A program made the position numbers and the translations under genes. From assembly GCF_036030735.1 (NCBI RefSeq), contig NZ_CP107928.1:930001-994000 (forward strand): a DNA stretch of 64,000 nucleotides, read 5' to 3'. Source of the stretch: Streptomyces sp. NBC_00425. GTDB taxonomy: Bacteria > Actinomycetota > Actinomycetes > Streptomycetales > Streptomycetaceae. How positions within the stretch are numbered: the stretch's first letter is position 1; each line of letters begins with the position of its first letter. The notes beneath the pieces are model-generated. The model was not told where the DNA came from. It did not search any database and saw only the letters and a list, made by a program, of their open reading frames with translations. Below, piece after piece: positions 17,612 to 26,629 of the stretch.

Positions 17612-17710
17612 GACGGCGAGGGCGTGTGCCAGGCGTCGCCCGGCAGACCGGACTTTCGAAACACGCCCTGGCGACGCGCTGCCAGGTCCCGTCGGCAGGC
17701 CGCCGCCGCG

Positions 17711-18217
17711 CTACGACGGACGACGGGCGGGGGTGCCGTCGCCGGGCGGATCGGCCAGGGCGATACGCGCCGTGATGCGCTTGCCGACCGGTTCCTGCTC
17801 CACGAAGAGGTGCGCGGTGACGGCCTTGACGATCTCCAGACCGTGCTGGCCGATCCTGTCCGGGTCGGCGGGCCGGGCCGTGGGAACGGTGGGGTCGTTG
17901 TCCCACACGGCGACGTCCACGCTGTCGGCGGTGAGACGCAGCTCCATCAGAACGGGGCCGGGAGCGTACTTGCGGGCGTTGGTGACCAGTTCGCTGACCA
18001 CGAGCTGGATGATGTCCCGCACCCGGTCGGGCACGCGCAGACGATGGTCGGCGCGGGCCCGGTCGAGGAACGCCAGGGCGTGGTGGCGGGCGTCGGCGAT
18101 GCAGCCGTCGGCGCCGCCCATCGCGTAGGCGGTGCGCATGAGGTGCTGTCCCGGCCCGGTACAGCCGTCTCCGTCGGCATGCGATTCCACTCGTGTCGCC
18201 CTCACTCCCCCGTTCAC
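17711..18217 (-). CDS. RsbW-like ATP-binding protein (HATPase_c, anti-sigma kinase type)
   Basis: 168 aa from the GTG used here. The GHKL ATPase domain spans about residues 45-160. N box: LVVSELVTNARKYAPG, with the Mg-binding asparagine. G1 box: VAVWDNDPTVP. G2: DRIGQHGLEIVKAVTAH. Streptomyces has dozens of these; some inhibit SigB/F sigma factors, many have no known partner. No anti-anti-sigma gene is adjacent. The start is uncertain: GTG 18217 has no good ribosome site, and GTG 18190 with GAGG 9 nt upstream would also fit. Confidence 0.8.
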   Translation of the reverse strand: MNGGVRATRVESHADGDGCTGPGQHLMRTAYAMGGADGCIADARHHALAFLDRARADHRLRVPDRVRDIIQLVVSELVTNARKYAPGPVLMELRLTADSVDVAVWDNDPTVPTARPADPDRIGQHGLEIVKAVTAHLFVEQEPVGKRITARIALADPPGDGTPARRPS

Positions 18218-18385
18218 GTGCGCCGGTACCCGCGATGCGGCTCGACATGCCTGTCACAGGAGTGGCGTCCGACACAGCGGCCCGAAGGGACCCCGGCGGA
18301 CCCGGGCGCCGCAAAGGGGTTCCCCAGACAGGCGGATGGACGGACGGGCCGCCCGGACCGTGCTGAACCGGGTCCGGCCGAGGGG

Positions 18386-19048
18386 TCAGCGGGGCGGGGG
18401 GACGAGCCCCGCCTCGTAGGCGGTGATGACCAGCTGCACCCGGTCCCGGGCGCCCAGTTTCGTGAGCAGCCGTGACACGTGGGACTTGGCGGTGGCCGTC
18501 GTGATGAAGAGGTCCTCGGCTATCTCGGTGTTCGACCGGCCGCGTCCGACCAGGGTCAGCACTTCCCGTTCGCGCTCGGTGATGCCCCCGACCGGGCGCG
18601 GGGGTCGCTCCGGGGCAGGCGCGGGGCGACTGACGAACTCCGCTATCAGACGGCGCGTCACACCCGGTGCGATCAGGGCGTCCCCGGCCGCGACCACACG
18701 GATCGCCGCGAGGATGTCGTCCAACCCCATGTCCTTGACCAGGAAGCCGCTCGCGCCGGCCCGGAGTGCACCGTACACGTGGTCGTCCTCGTCGAAGGTG
18801 GTGAGGACGACGACGCGGGTGGTCGCCGGACCGGCGGTGATCAGGCGAGTGGCCTCGATGCCGTCCATGCCGGGCATCCGGATGTCCATGACGACGATGT
18901 CGGGGTCGGTGTCCTCGACCAGTCGGACGGCCTCGGCGCCGGTGGCGGCCTCACCCACGACCTCGAGGTCGGGGTGGTCGGCCATGAGCACCCGCAGGCC
19001 GGACCGGACCAGCGGCTGGTCGTCGGCGAGCACCACCCGGACGGTCAT
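18386..19048 (-). CDS. NarL/LuxR-type response regulator
   Basis: 220 aa. Receiver domain (about 3-120) with phospho-acceptor aspartate in DIVVMDIRMPGMDGIEATR and the conserved lysine in SGFLVKDMG; LuxR HTH (about 150-215, ITEREREVLTLVGRGRSNTEIAEDLFIT). Its ATG overlaps the stop codon of the histidine kinase by 4 nt (ATGA), so the two are translationally coupled and clearly cognate. The pair faces a divergent ABC exporter operon 200 bp upstream, its most likely target. Confidence 0.95.
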   Translation of the reverse strand: MTVRVVLADDQPLVRSGLRVLMADHPDLEVVGEAATGAEAVRLVEDTDPDIVVMDIRMPGMDGIEATRLITAGPATTRVVVLTTFDEDDHVYGALRAGASGFLVKDMGLDDILAAIRVVAAGDALIAPGVTRRLIAEFVSRPAPAPERPPRPVGGITEREREVLTLVGRGRSNTEIAEDLFITTATAKSHVSRLLTKLGARDRVQLVITAYEAGLVPPPR

Positions 19049-20223
19049 CGGGTCGCCGCCGGAGCTCCGGCGGGCGCGGGCAGGGGCAGTCGGGCGGCGA
19101 CCCGGAAGCCGCCCTCGGGGCGCGGCCCGACGCTGAGACGGCCGTGCAGCAGGCCGACGCGTTCCCGCATCCCGACGATCCCGAAGCCGAGGACCGGACC
19201 GTCGCCGGTGGCGCCGCGTCCGTCGTCGACGATCTCCACGAGCAGTTCCTCGTCCCCGTAGTCGATGGACACCTGACAGCGCCGGGTGCCCGCGTGGCGG
19301 ACCACGTTGGTCAGCGCCTCCTGCACGATGCGGTAGGCGGACAGGTCGACGTCGGGCGGCAGGTGACGCTCCCGCCCGACGCGGCGCACGTCGACGCTCA
19401 CCCCCGCGTCCGCGGTCGCGGCCGCCAGGCGTTCGACGTCCGCGAGGCCCGCCGGGGGCGAGAGCGGCGACCGCTGCGGGGCGGGTCCGCTCCGGTCCGC
19501 CTGACGCAGCGACACCAGGGTGCGCCGAAGGCCCGACAGCGTCTCCCTGCTGGTGGCCTCGATCACGCTCAGGGCCTCGCGCGCCTGTGCCGGCTGGGTC
19601 TCGATGACCCTGCTGCCGACGCCCGCCTGAATGGCGATGATGCCGATGCTGTGCGCCACCATGTCGTGCAACTCCCGTGCGATCCGCAGACGTTCGGTGG
19701 TCACCGCCTCGGCCACCTCCTGTGAGCGCAACGCTGCCGCGTGCTCGCGGCGCTCGCGGCCGAGCAGGCCGACCGTGCAGCACGCGACCGTCGACAGGAG
19801 CGCGATCACCAGGTTGCCGACCAGTCCGTCCCCGTGCGTGAAGCCGCCGATCACCAGGAGCTGCACGGTGAGGGACGCGATCACGGCGACCGTCGCGCGG
19901 CGCCGTGATCGGGTGGCGACGATGAAGCCCAGCACGAGGTCGACCGCCACGAACGCGAGGAACTGCCCCTGGTACGCCGCCGACAGGTCGTCGTCGACGG
20001 GGCTCGGAGGACCCACCACCACCGCGGTGGATCCGATGAGCGCCATGGTCAGAGCCGACAGCGGCACACGGCGGACCGTGCCGACGAGCAGGCTCGCGGC
20101 CAGCAGAGCCCCCACGCCGTGGACCGTGCCCGACGCCTGCGGCGCGGCCCCCACCAGCAGAGCCACCGTGAGGAGGTACAGGGCGCCGCCCGCCCAGGCG
20201 GCCGCGCCCGTCGTTCTCGTCAT
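19045..20223 (-). CDS. Sensor histidine kinase (DesK-type, HisKA_3)
   Basis: 392 aa. About five or six membrane helices in residues 8-160 with short loops, then the HisKA_3 region with RIARELHDMVAHSIGIIAIQAG (phospho-acceptor histidine about residue 196), then HATPase motifs AYRIVQEALTNVVRHAG, VDDGRG and GFGIVGMRERVGLLHG. The absence of a large extracellular loop suggests membrane or intramembrane sensing, as in DesK or LiaS-like kinases. Start ATG 20223 has GGGAGGGAGGG upstream. Stop overlaps the response regulator start. Confidence 0.94.
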   Translation of the reverse strand: MTRTTGAAAWAGGALYLLTVALLVGAAPQASGTVHGVGALLAASLLVGTVRRVPLSALTMALIGSTAVVVGPPSPVDDDLSAAYQGQFLAFVAVDLVLGFIVATRSRRRATVAVIASLTVQLLVIGGFTHGDGLVGNLVIALLSTVACCTVGLLGRERREHAAALRSQEVAEAVTTERLRIARELHDMVAHSIGIIAIQAGVGSRVIETQPAQAREALSVIEATSRETLSGLRRTLVSLRQADRSGPAPQRSPLSPPAGLADVERLAAATADAGVSVDVRRVGRERHLPPDVDLSAYRIVQEALTNVVRHAGTRRCQVSIDYGDEELLVEIVDDGRGATGDGPVLGFGIVGMRERVGLLHGRLSVGPRPEGGFRVAARLPLPAPAGAPAATR

Positions 20224-20432
20224 CGGCGGCCCTCCCTCCCGGGGACGGCACCGCGGGGTGCGGCGCGCACGGGCAGCGAAGTGATCGTCTCGGGTTTCAC
20301 GCCGCGAGACTAACCGGCCGCCGTCCGCCGGGCATCGGCCCGTGGGCGTACGCCCAGGGGCGGACCCCGACCTCGTGATTGCCGACCAAGGCCCCATGCC
20401 CGGAGGGGAGTCGGCCCGGCAGTGTGGCCGTC

Positions 20433-21353
20433 GTGATCGAAGTCAGTGAACTCACCAAGCGCTACGGCGACAGGACCGCTGTCGACCGGCTCTCCTTCAC
20501 CGTGCGTCCGGGCCGGGTCACCGGATTCCTCGGCCCCAACGGAGCCGGCAAGTCCACGACCCTGCGGATGATCCTGGGTCTGGACGCACCCACCGCCGGG
20601 GCCACCACGGTCGACGGCGTCCCGTTCCACCGTCACCCGCGCGGACTGCGGCACGTCGGGGCCCTACTCGACGCCGGGCAGGTCCACGGCGGACGCAGCG
20701 CGGCCGCCCATCTGTCCGCTCTGGCCCGCAGCAACGGCATCCCGCGCCGTCGGGTCGAGGAGGTGCTGCGGGAGGCGGGGCTGGCCGAGGCGGCGCACCG
20801 CCGCATCGGCGGGTTCTCCCTCGGCATGAAGCAGCGGCTGGGCATCGCGACCGCCCTGCTCGGCGACCCGCCCGTACTCATGTTCGACGAGCCGATCAAC
20901 GGCATGGATCCGGAAGGTGTGCTCTGGGTGCGCCGGCTCTTCCGTCGCCTGGCCGCCGAGGGCCGCACGGTCTTCCTGTCCAGCCATCTGATGTCCGAGA
21001 TGGAGAACACCGCCGACCACCTGGTCGTCATCGGCCGGGGGCGCCTCCTCGCGGCCGAGCCGCTACGGGACTTCGCGGCTCGCGGCGCCCGTCGCGGCGT
21101 CGTGGTCGTCACCCCGCAGGCGGTCGAGCTCACGGCCGTGCTCATCGCGGCGGGCGCTTCGGTCGAGCCGGAAGGCCCGGCGGACGCCGGGAGGCTCTCC
21201 GTGCGGGGGCTCGCCGCCGACCGCGTCGGAGCGCTCGCCTTCGAGAACCGGGTCCGCGTCGACGAACTGACCACCCGCACCGCCTCACTCGAGGCGGCTT
21301 TCATGGAACTGACCGCCGACAGCGTCGAATACCCGGCAGGACAACCCCGATGA
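20433..21353 (+). CDS. ABC transporter ATP-binding protein (exporter type)
   Basis: 306 aa. Complete nucleotide-binding domain: Walker A GPNGAGKST, signature FSLGMKQRLGIATALL, Walker B PVLMFDEP followed by the usual N/H-loop LSSHLMSEMENTADHL; then a C-terminal DUF4162-like tail (about 225-300). This is the single-domain type that pairs with a membrane subunit such as the next gene. Start chosen at GTG 20433 because the product then begins MIEVSELTKRYGDR, as in relatives; GTG 20424 is also possible. Divergent from the two-component pair on the other strand. Confidence 0.92.
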   Translation: MIEVSELTKRYGDRTAVDRLSFTVRPGRVTGFLGPNGAGKSTTLRMILGLDAPTAGATTVDGVPFHRHPRGLRHVGALLDAGQVHGGRSAAAHLSALARSNGIPRRRVEEVLREAGLAEAAHRRIGGFSLGMKQRLGIATALLGDPPVLMFDEPINGMDPEGVLWVRRLFRRLAAEGRTVFLSSHLMSEMENTADHLVVIGRGRLLAAEPLRDFAARGARRGVVVVTPQAVELTAVLIAAGASVEPEGPADAGRLSVRGLAADRVGALAFENRVRVDELTTRTASLEAAFMELTADSVEYPAGQPR

Positions 21354-22198
21354 CGACAACCCCCATGACCACACCCGCCTCCGAGCCGCCGACGGCCTCG
21401 GCCACGCGGCCCTACGTGCCGCCCGCCCGCTTCCACGACCTCGTCGCCGCCGAGTGGATCAAGACGCGGTCCCTGCGCTCCACCCCGTGGACGCTCGTCC
21501 TCACCGTCGTGTTCGTCCTCGGGTCCGCCGCCGTGGCGACCTGGTCGGACTCGGCCGCGCTCTTTGGACCCGCCGCCTTCCGACCCTTCGACGCCTACCC
21601 ACCGGCCGGTTACTGGACGCTGATCCTGGTCGCCGGCAGCATGGGGGCCCTCACCGTCGTGAGCGAGTACAGCAGCGGGCTGATCCGCACCACCACCGTG
21701 GCCGTCCCGGCCCGCGGCTCGGTCGTGCTGGCGAAGGCGGCCGTCACCGCCGCGCTGTGGACGGCGGTCGGCACGGCCGCCTCCACCGGTTCCTTCCTGG
21801 TCTCACAGGCCATTCTGGACGGGCACCACGCCGGCGTTCCGATCACCCACCCCGGGGTGTTCCGGGCGCTGGCGGCGTCCGCGCTGCTGGCTCCGGTCAG
21901 CGCCCTGGTCGGTCTGGGCCTCGGCGTCCTGCTCCGCCACGCCGCGGGGACCATGGTCACCTGTGTCTTCGTGCTGCTGATGCTGCCCATCATGTTCTCG
22001 GAGAGCAGTCGTTGGTCGGCGGACGTCAAACACGCGCTCGTGGCGTCCGCCTGGAAACGCCTGGTCCAGAACTGGGGGCCGGGTCCCGGTTCGCTGGACT
22101 ACACCGCCACGGTCACCGGCTCCTGGATCGTCTACATGCTCTGGCCGCTGGTCACCGTCGCGCTCGCGGTGCTCGTCGTCAGGCGTCGTGACGTGTGA
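21350..22198 (+). CDS. ABC transporter permease subunit
   Basis: 282 aa with six membrane helices, at about 45-65, 90-110, 125-145 (short), 165-185, 195-220 and 255-275, preceded by a cytoplasmic N-terminus with FHDLVAAEWIKTRSLRSTPWTL, the typical entry of ABC-2-type permeases. Its start codon overlaps the ATPase stop by 4 nt (ATGA). Together they should export a small molecule or peptide, or give resistance; control by the divergent kinase/regulator pair is likely from gene order. Confidence 0.9.
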   Translation: MTTTPMTTPASEPPTASATRPYVPPARFHDLVAAEWIKTRSLRSTPWTLVLTVVFVLGSAAVATWSDSAALFGPAAFRPFDAYPPAGYWTLILVAGSMGALTVVSEYSSGLIRTTTVAVPARGSVVLAKAAVTAALWTAVGTAASTGSFLVSQAILDGHHAGVPITHPGVFRALAASALLAPVSALVGLGLGVLLRHAAGTMVTCVFVLLMLPIMFSESSRWSADVKHALVASAWKRLVQNWGPGPGSLDYTATVTGSWIVYMLWPLVTVALAVLVVRRRDV

Positions 22199-22251
22199 AC
22201 GCGGCCGCCAGTCGCACACCGCGCCCGCGGAGCCTCCTGCGCAGGGCCTGA

Positions 22252-23193
22252 CTATCCGCCCACGACTCGTGCCATCAGCGCGACCCCCTCCTCGGTGAGC
22301 TTGAGGTACTCACTCGCTCCGTCCGCCGTGGCGACCTGGGCGAAGTCACCGTCGTGCCACCAGAACACCGCGGGGCTCAGCGCGCCCGGCGACTCCTCGT
22401 GACCCGCGGCGGCGAACCGGGCCATGAGGTTGAGTGAAGGGACCAGGTCGCTGTCGCGGATGACGTGGAAAGCGAGTTGGTGGCGGTGCGGCAACGCGAC
22501 GAGGATCCCGTCCGGCGTCGGTGCGTCCTTGCCGTACCGGCGTACGACCTCGTCCAGGACCAGGGCGAGGCTCGCGACGAAGTACGAGTCGCCCATCAGC
22601 ACGTCGAAACGGGCGCCGCTCCTGTCCTTGACCCTCTCGTGCCTGTCGACGCGGACGGCCCGCAGGTTCTGCAACGCCCGCTCGCGCAGGGCCGTGAGGT
22701 CACCCAGGTCGGCGAGGTGGTCCGCGGTCAGCATGTCGACGGTCTCGGGGAGGTCGAGCGCGAGCACCTCCAGCAGGCCCGGAACGGACACAGGGCCGTA
22801 TCCGAACGCCTTGAGGAGCCGGGGTTCGCCGGGAATGAACCGGGGGTGCAGCCGGGTCAGCACCTGTTCGTGCGGCAGCGCCTTGAGGGCCTGCGGTCCG
22901 TCCATCGAACGCACGGCGCGGTCGACGTGCTGGTCCACGAGCGCGGGCCAGCCTCGAGGTCCCCGTCTGTCGTTGTGGCAGACGGCCGCGAGGTTCGTGA
23001 GTCCGAACCGCCAGCCCGAGCCCGTGGTCACGCGCCCCGACTCGACGGTCACCTCGATGCCGCGCCCCGCGAAGGCGTCACGGACCAGGACCCGCAACCG
23101 CGCGGCCTCCGCCTCCGACAGATACGTGAACTCCCGGTCGCGCGGCTGCTCCACGCCGTCACGACGCTGTCCGCGCCGCCCGAACATGCCCAC
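22252..23193 (-). CDS. Uncharacterised soluble protein
   Basis: 313 aa, soluble, no signal peptide. It begins with a charged segment, then LSEAEAARLRVLVRDAFAGRGIEV, which resembles a small alpha/beta domain, and has the central run RFDVLMGDSYFVASLALVLDEVVRRYG followed by DGILVALPHRHQLAFHVI. The layout faintly recalls DUF1444/YtpQ-type proteins, but I am not sure of it. Start GTG 23193 has GGAGG 7 nt upstream; ATG 23187 is two codons further in. Followed on the same strand by unrelated genes; function unknown. Confidence 0.65.
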   Translation of the reverse strand: MGMFGRRGQRRDGVEQPRDREFTYLSEAEAARLRVLVRDAFAGRGIEVTVESGRVTTGSGWRFGLTNLAAVCHNDRRGPRGWPALVDQHVDRAVRSMDGPQALKALPHEQVLTRLHPRFIPGEPRLLKAFGYGPVSVPGLLEVLALDLPETVDMLTADHLADLGDLTALRERALQNLRAVRVDRHERVKDRSGARFDVLMGDSYFVASLALVLDEVVRRYGKDAPTPDGILVALPHRHQLAFHVIRDSDLVPSLNLMARFAAAGHEESPGALSPAVFWWHDGDFAQVATADGASEYLKLTEEGVALMARVVGG

Positions 23194-23339
23194 AAGGCCC
23201 CCTCCGTATCGAGGACGCGGATCATAATCGCGGCTGGTAAGAGCTCCTTCTCACCCGGCGAGGAGGCATGTGTCACGGCGGCACGACGCCCCGGTGAGCG
23301 GATGCCGGCGGGCAGGCCCGTGCCCTCGGCGGCCGACCT

Positions 23340-24224
23340 CTACCCCTCGCTCAGGGTCTCCTGGCCGGCCGGGAACTCGTGCTCCCACGGTCGGGGTCCC
23401 CCGCCCTCCTGCCAGCGCAGGAGGTCTCGCCCGTCGATGCAGACGATGCCGCACTGCCCGGCGTACTCGAGCGCGGGACCGGTGAAGTCGCTGGTGGTGA
23501 CGACGACGGCGACATCGGCGCCGTGAACGGTGTAACACGTGCCGCCGAACCGCTGCATGTCCTGGGAACCGACTCGGTTGGCGTCGCAGTAGCGCTTGCA
23601 CTGGATGACGACCAGGCGTCCGTCCGGCGTCCGCGCCACGACGTCCGCGCCCAGGTCACCGGCCCCGCCCACGACGTCGACGTCCCGGCAGCCGTCGCGT
23701 CGGCACAGGTCCGCTATCGCCTGCTCGAACTCGTCGGGGTCCAGGGCCTCGTAGGCGATCTCCTCGGTGTCGACGACGGCCTGCTCCACGGGGGCCACGG
23801 AGTCGAATGGGTCGCGGGGGTCGACGAGGAGAAGTGTCCGTTCCGTGCCGTCGCGCCCGGCGGGGGGTTCGGCCGCAGGGTCGGGCGCGGGTGCGGAGGC
23901 GGGGGACGGGGCGGGTGACGGGGCGTCGAGGACTTCGACCGCGGTCATCGTGGCCTCGTCCAGGGCCGCCGCGGCGCGGCGCGCGAGCCTCGCCGCCGAT
24001 ATCCTGCGCCCGCCGCGGCGACCCGCCACGACGGCGCCCGCTGCCACGAGGGCGAGCGCGACGGCCCAGGCGGGACGGCGTTCGGCGGCGGCCGCAGCCG
24101 TTCGGGCGACCGTTCCCACCAGGGTCAGCAGCACGGCCAGCAGGACGAAGTACACGGCCGTCGCCCGGAGTTCGAACCGGCGGGGTCGGCGCACGGGACG
24201 CGGAGCACGTACGGGTACGGCCAT
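23340..24224 (-). CDS. Membrane-anchored Mrr-like restriction endonuclease
   Basis: 294 aa. Two N-terminal membrane helices (about 22-42 and 52-68), a Pro/Ala linker, and a C-terminal Mrr-type nuclease fold (about 160-280). The catalytic pattern is visible as DLGADVVARTPDGRLVVIQCKRY, giving the D...QxK motif of the PD-(D/E)XK fold, followed by QDMQRFGGTCYTVHGADVAVVVTTSDFTGPALEYA, the typical Mrr tail. Proteins with this membrane-plus-Mrr layout are widespread in actinobacteria; a role in phage defence or in foreign DNA restriction is inferred, not shown. Start ATG 24224 has GGGGAGGAAG upstream. No methylase adjacent. Confidence 0.85.
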   Translation of the reverse strand: MAVPVRAPRPVRRPRRFELRATAVYFVLLAVLLTLVGTVARTAAAAAERRPAWAVALALVAAGAVVAGRRGGRRISAARLARRAAAALDEATMTAVEVLDAPSPAPSPASAPAPDPAAEPPAGRDGTERTLLLVDPRDPFDSVAPVEQAVVDTEEIAYEALDPDEFEQAIADLCRRDGCRDVDVVGGAGDLGADVVARTPDGRLVVIQCKRYCDANRVGSQDMQRFGGTCYTVHGADVAVVVTTSDFTGPALEYAGQCGIVCIDGRDLLRWQEGGGPRPWEHEFPAGQETLSEG

Positions 24225-24455
24225 GGTGATGCTTCCTCCCCGAGGACGTCAATGAAGATCAAAAGCCGTCTTCCCAGGTACGGATGGTTTACGGATGCTT
24301 CTGACGGGCGTCCGCGATCACGCCTGCCCGCAGTGCCGCGGTGGCGTGACGTGCGGTGCTGTGCGGAGCGGTGAATCCGATGCCGTGCACACGCCGTCGC
24401 GGCGGCCGGGCGCCAATCCGCCTCGCCGAACCGCGCCCGCTCGTAGGCTGCGACC

Positions 24456-24806
24456 ATGCAGCAATCCGAGATCATGCAGCGAGTCGTCGGCATCCTCACC
24501 GAGGCGATCGAGATGCGGCGACAGGTCCGCGAGAACCCGGACGCCAAGGCGGCGCTGACGGGCTCCGTCTCCGCGCTCCTCGCGGAGACGCTGCCCGAGA
24601 TCAAGCTGCCCGCCGACGCCACCGCCCAGGAGACCACGGCCATCATCACGGAGGCGCTGGGACCGGCCATCCTCACTCTCTCCACCTGCTTCTCCTACGC
24701 CTTCGTGCACCTGGCCGAGGTCCACGACGAGGGGAACACCGACACCTCGACCGCCGACGTCCTGCGGTCCCTGTCCCTCCAGTTCGCGCGGCGGGACGAC
24801 GCCTGA
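24456..24806 (+). CDS. Small helical protein of unknown function
   Basis: 116 aa, acidic and largely helical (MQQSEIMQRVVGILTEAIEMRRQV..., then LLAETLPEIKLPAD). A moderately hydrophobic helix near 72-90 (LGPAILTLSTCFSYAFVHLAEV) might contact a membrane or partner. No domain recognised. ATG 24456 follows a weak purine stretch. The reading frame has normal codon bias. Adjacent genes (membrane nuclease divergent, VanZ-like downstream) give no clue. Confidence 0.6.
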   Translation: MQQSEIMQRVVGILTEAIEMRRQVRENPDAKAALTGSVSALLAETLPEIKLPADATAQETTAIITEALGPAILTLSTCFSYAFVHLAEVHDEGNTDTSTADVLRSLSLQFARRDDA

Positions 24807-24878
24807 ACCCGACGCCGTGCCGGCCGTACCCGGGGCCCATGTCCGGCGCCCCGGGCATCCCGTCCTGAGAGTCCCCCA

Positions 24879-25988
24879 GTGATCGAAGCGTCCATCGCGG
24901 CCGTGCCCGGGCTGCTCGTCTCCTTCCTGGTCCTCGCCGTCGTCGTGGCGGTTCCCACCGCACTGGTGGCGAGAGCCCTCGGCAGGCCCTGGCCGGTGCG
25001 CACGGCCCTGGCCGTCGAGCTGGCCGGCGTCCTGGCGGTGACACTGTTCCCCGGCGACGCCGGCCTCCAGGGGTGGCAGTGCGACACGGGAGCGCCCTCG
25101 CACCTGTTCACGTCGGAGGGTTCCCTGCTGAACACGGCCCTTTTCGCACCGGCCGGGTTTCTGGCCGTTCTGGTGTTCCGGCGGCCCGTCACGGTGGCTG
25201 TCGCGGGCGCGGCCCTGAGTGCGGCGGTCGAACTGACGCAGTCGGCCGTGCCGTTGGGCCGCTCGTGCAGCGTGACCGATCTCGCGGCGAACGCGACGGG
25301 GGCCGTGGCCGGTTCCCTGGCCGGGGCGCTGTGGCTCTGGCTGCGACACACTCCCCCGCGCCGGCCGCTGCGCGATCTCCTGGGAGGCGTCACCCTCGCC
25401 GCGGCCGGCGCGATGGCGGTGGCGGCGGTCTTCGACAGCCGGGTCACCGGGGTGAACATCGTGGCTCTTGACGAGCAGAAACGCGACCTCGTCGAGTCCT
25501 CCGTGCAGGCAGGCGAGTGGCTCACTGCCGTGGCCGAGGGCATCTACGGCAGCGGCACCGAGGTCACCGGGTCCGCCACGGAGGAGAGCGGTGGCCGGCT
25601 GAAGATCACCGTGGACACGAACCGCGGCAGCGTCTCGGGCTGGTGGCCCGACAAGGAACTGCTCAGCGCCTCGTCGTCGAACCGGCGTGGTGGCGCAGGG
25701 TCCCTCAGCCACAAGCAGGTCGCGGACGCTGCCGACGAGTTCGCGCGTCGGTGGGTTCCGCAGTACGCCGCAGGACGCGAGCGGACGATCCGTTCCGTCG
25801 GGGACGGCCCTGCCCGGACCTACCGGGTGACCTACCGGAGTCGTCCGGAGGCTGGGCCCACTCCCGTGCGCCTCGCCCTCACCGTCGACATCACCGCCGG
25901 TGACGGCACCCGTGACGGCGCCGACGCCCGGGTCACCGGGTTCTCCGTCGGCGGGGCCGAGGACCCCGCCGCGTCGCGCCGGCCCTGA
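24879..25988 (+). CDS. VanZ-like membrane protein with extracytoplasmic C-terminal domain
   Basis: 369 aa. Five hydrophobic helices in residues 8-190 with the VanZ-type core (NTALFAPAGFLAVLVF, AAVELTQSAVPLGRSCSVTDLAANATGAVAGSLAGAL), followed by a soluble domain of about 170 residues after the last helix. The core matches VanZ/teicoplanin-resistance-like proteins; the extra domain is unusual and I do not recognise it. Start is GTG 24879. The gene ends 1 nt before the convergent lipoprotein gene. Antibiotic resistance is a property of one family member and should not be assumed here. Confidence 0.8.
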   Translation: MIEASIAAVPGLLVSFLVLAVVVAVPTALVARALGRPWPVRTALAVELAGVLAVTLFPGDAGLQGWQCDTGAPSHLFTSEGSLLNTALFAPAGFLAVLVFRRPVTVAVAGAALSAAVELTQSAVPLGRSCSVTDLAANATGAVAGSLAGALWLWLRHTPPRRPLRDLLGGVTLAAAGAMAVAAVFDSRVTGVNIVALDEQKRDLVESSVQAGEWLTAVAEGIYGSGTEVTGSATEESGGRLKITVDTNRGSVSGWWPDKELLSASSSNRRGGAGSLSHKQVADAADEFARRWVPQYAAGRERTIRSVGDGPARTYRVTYRSRPEAGPTPVRLALTVDITAGDGTRDGADARVTGFSVGGAEDPAASRRP

Positions 25989-25989
25989 G

Positions 25990-26439
25990 TCAGCAGGCGT
26001 CGTACTTCCAGGCGTCGCCCTCCAACACCCACGGCTGCGCCTGCTGGTCGAACTTCGGCAGCCCGGTGACCTTGTATCCGGCGCGCCCCGTCTTGCCGGA
26101 CACCTCGGCCTGCACGTCGCTCACCGCGTGGTCCGCGCCGTAGTCGGCCGACGCCTTCTTCACCACTTCGGAGTACGCGGTCTTGGTGATCTTCTTCGCG
26201 CAGCGCGCGGACAACATGCCGTACGCGGTGTCCGCGTCGCCCGCGAAGTAGGAGGCGGTGTAGACGGCGACGGCCGCCTTGAGGTCGTCGCCCTCGTGTT
26301 CCGCGGGAACGCTGATGGTGGGCTCGGCGACGGGCGTGCCCGAGTCGCTCGCGGCCGGGGCGTCGTCGCCGGACGAGGAGCAGGCGGTGAGCGCGGCGAG
26401 AAGCAGGGCCGCGGTGACGATGGTGGCGCGGATGCGCAT
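25990..26439 (-). CDS. Small secreted lipoprotein
   Basis: 149 aa. Signal peptide with lipobox LTAC (MRIRATIVTAALLLAALTAC), then a Ser/Asp/Pro-rich linker and a domain of about 100 residues containing a DLKAAVAVYTASYFAGDADTAYGMLSARCAKKI helix pair and two later cysteines (C in ARCAKK and the final residue), which might form a disulfide. The fold resembles NTF2/DUF4878-like lipoproteins. Start ATG 26439 has AGGGGGGA upstream. It is divergent from the DUF4139 gene; no partner is clear. Confidence 0.75.
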   Translation of the reverse strand: MRIRATIVTAALLLAALTACSSSGDDAPAASDSGTPVAEPTISVPAEHEGDDLKAAVAVYTASYFAGDADTAYGMLSARCAKKITKTAYSEVVKKASADYGADHAVSDVQAEVSGKTGRAGYKVTGLPKFDQQAQPWVLEGDAWKYDAC

Positions 26440-26629
26440 GGTGTCCCCCCTGGACGTGAAGCTTGCGCAGGAATGGTGCCATGGCGGACGCGGGGGAAGG
26501 CCCCGCCGGGAGGATTTCGCGGGGGCCTGTGACCAGGCTGCTGCCCAGATGTGACAGTCGGGCGCACGACGGGGGCGGCCGCCCCGGACGTAGGCTTCGT
26601 CCAGCACTGACATGACGGGGGCGGAGCGC

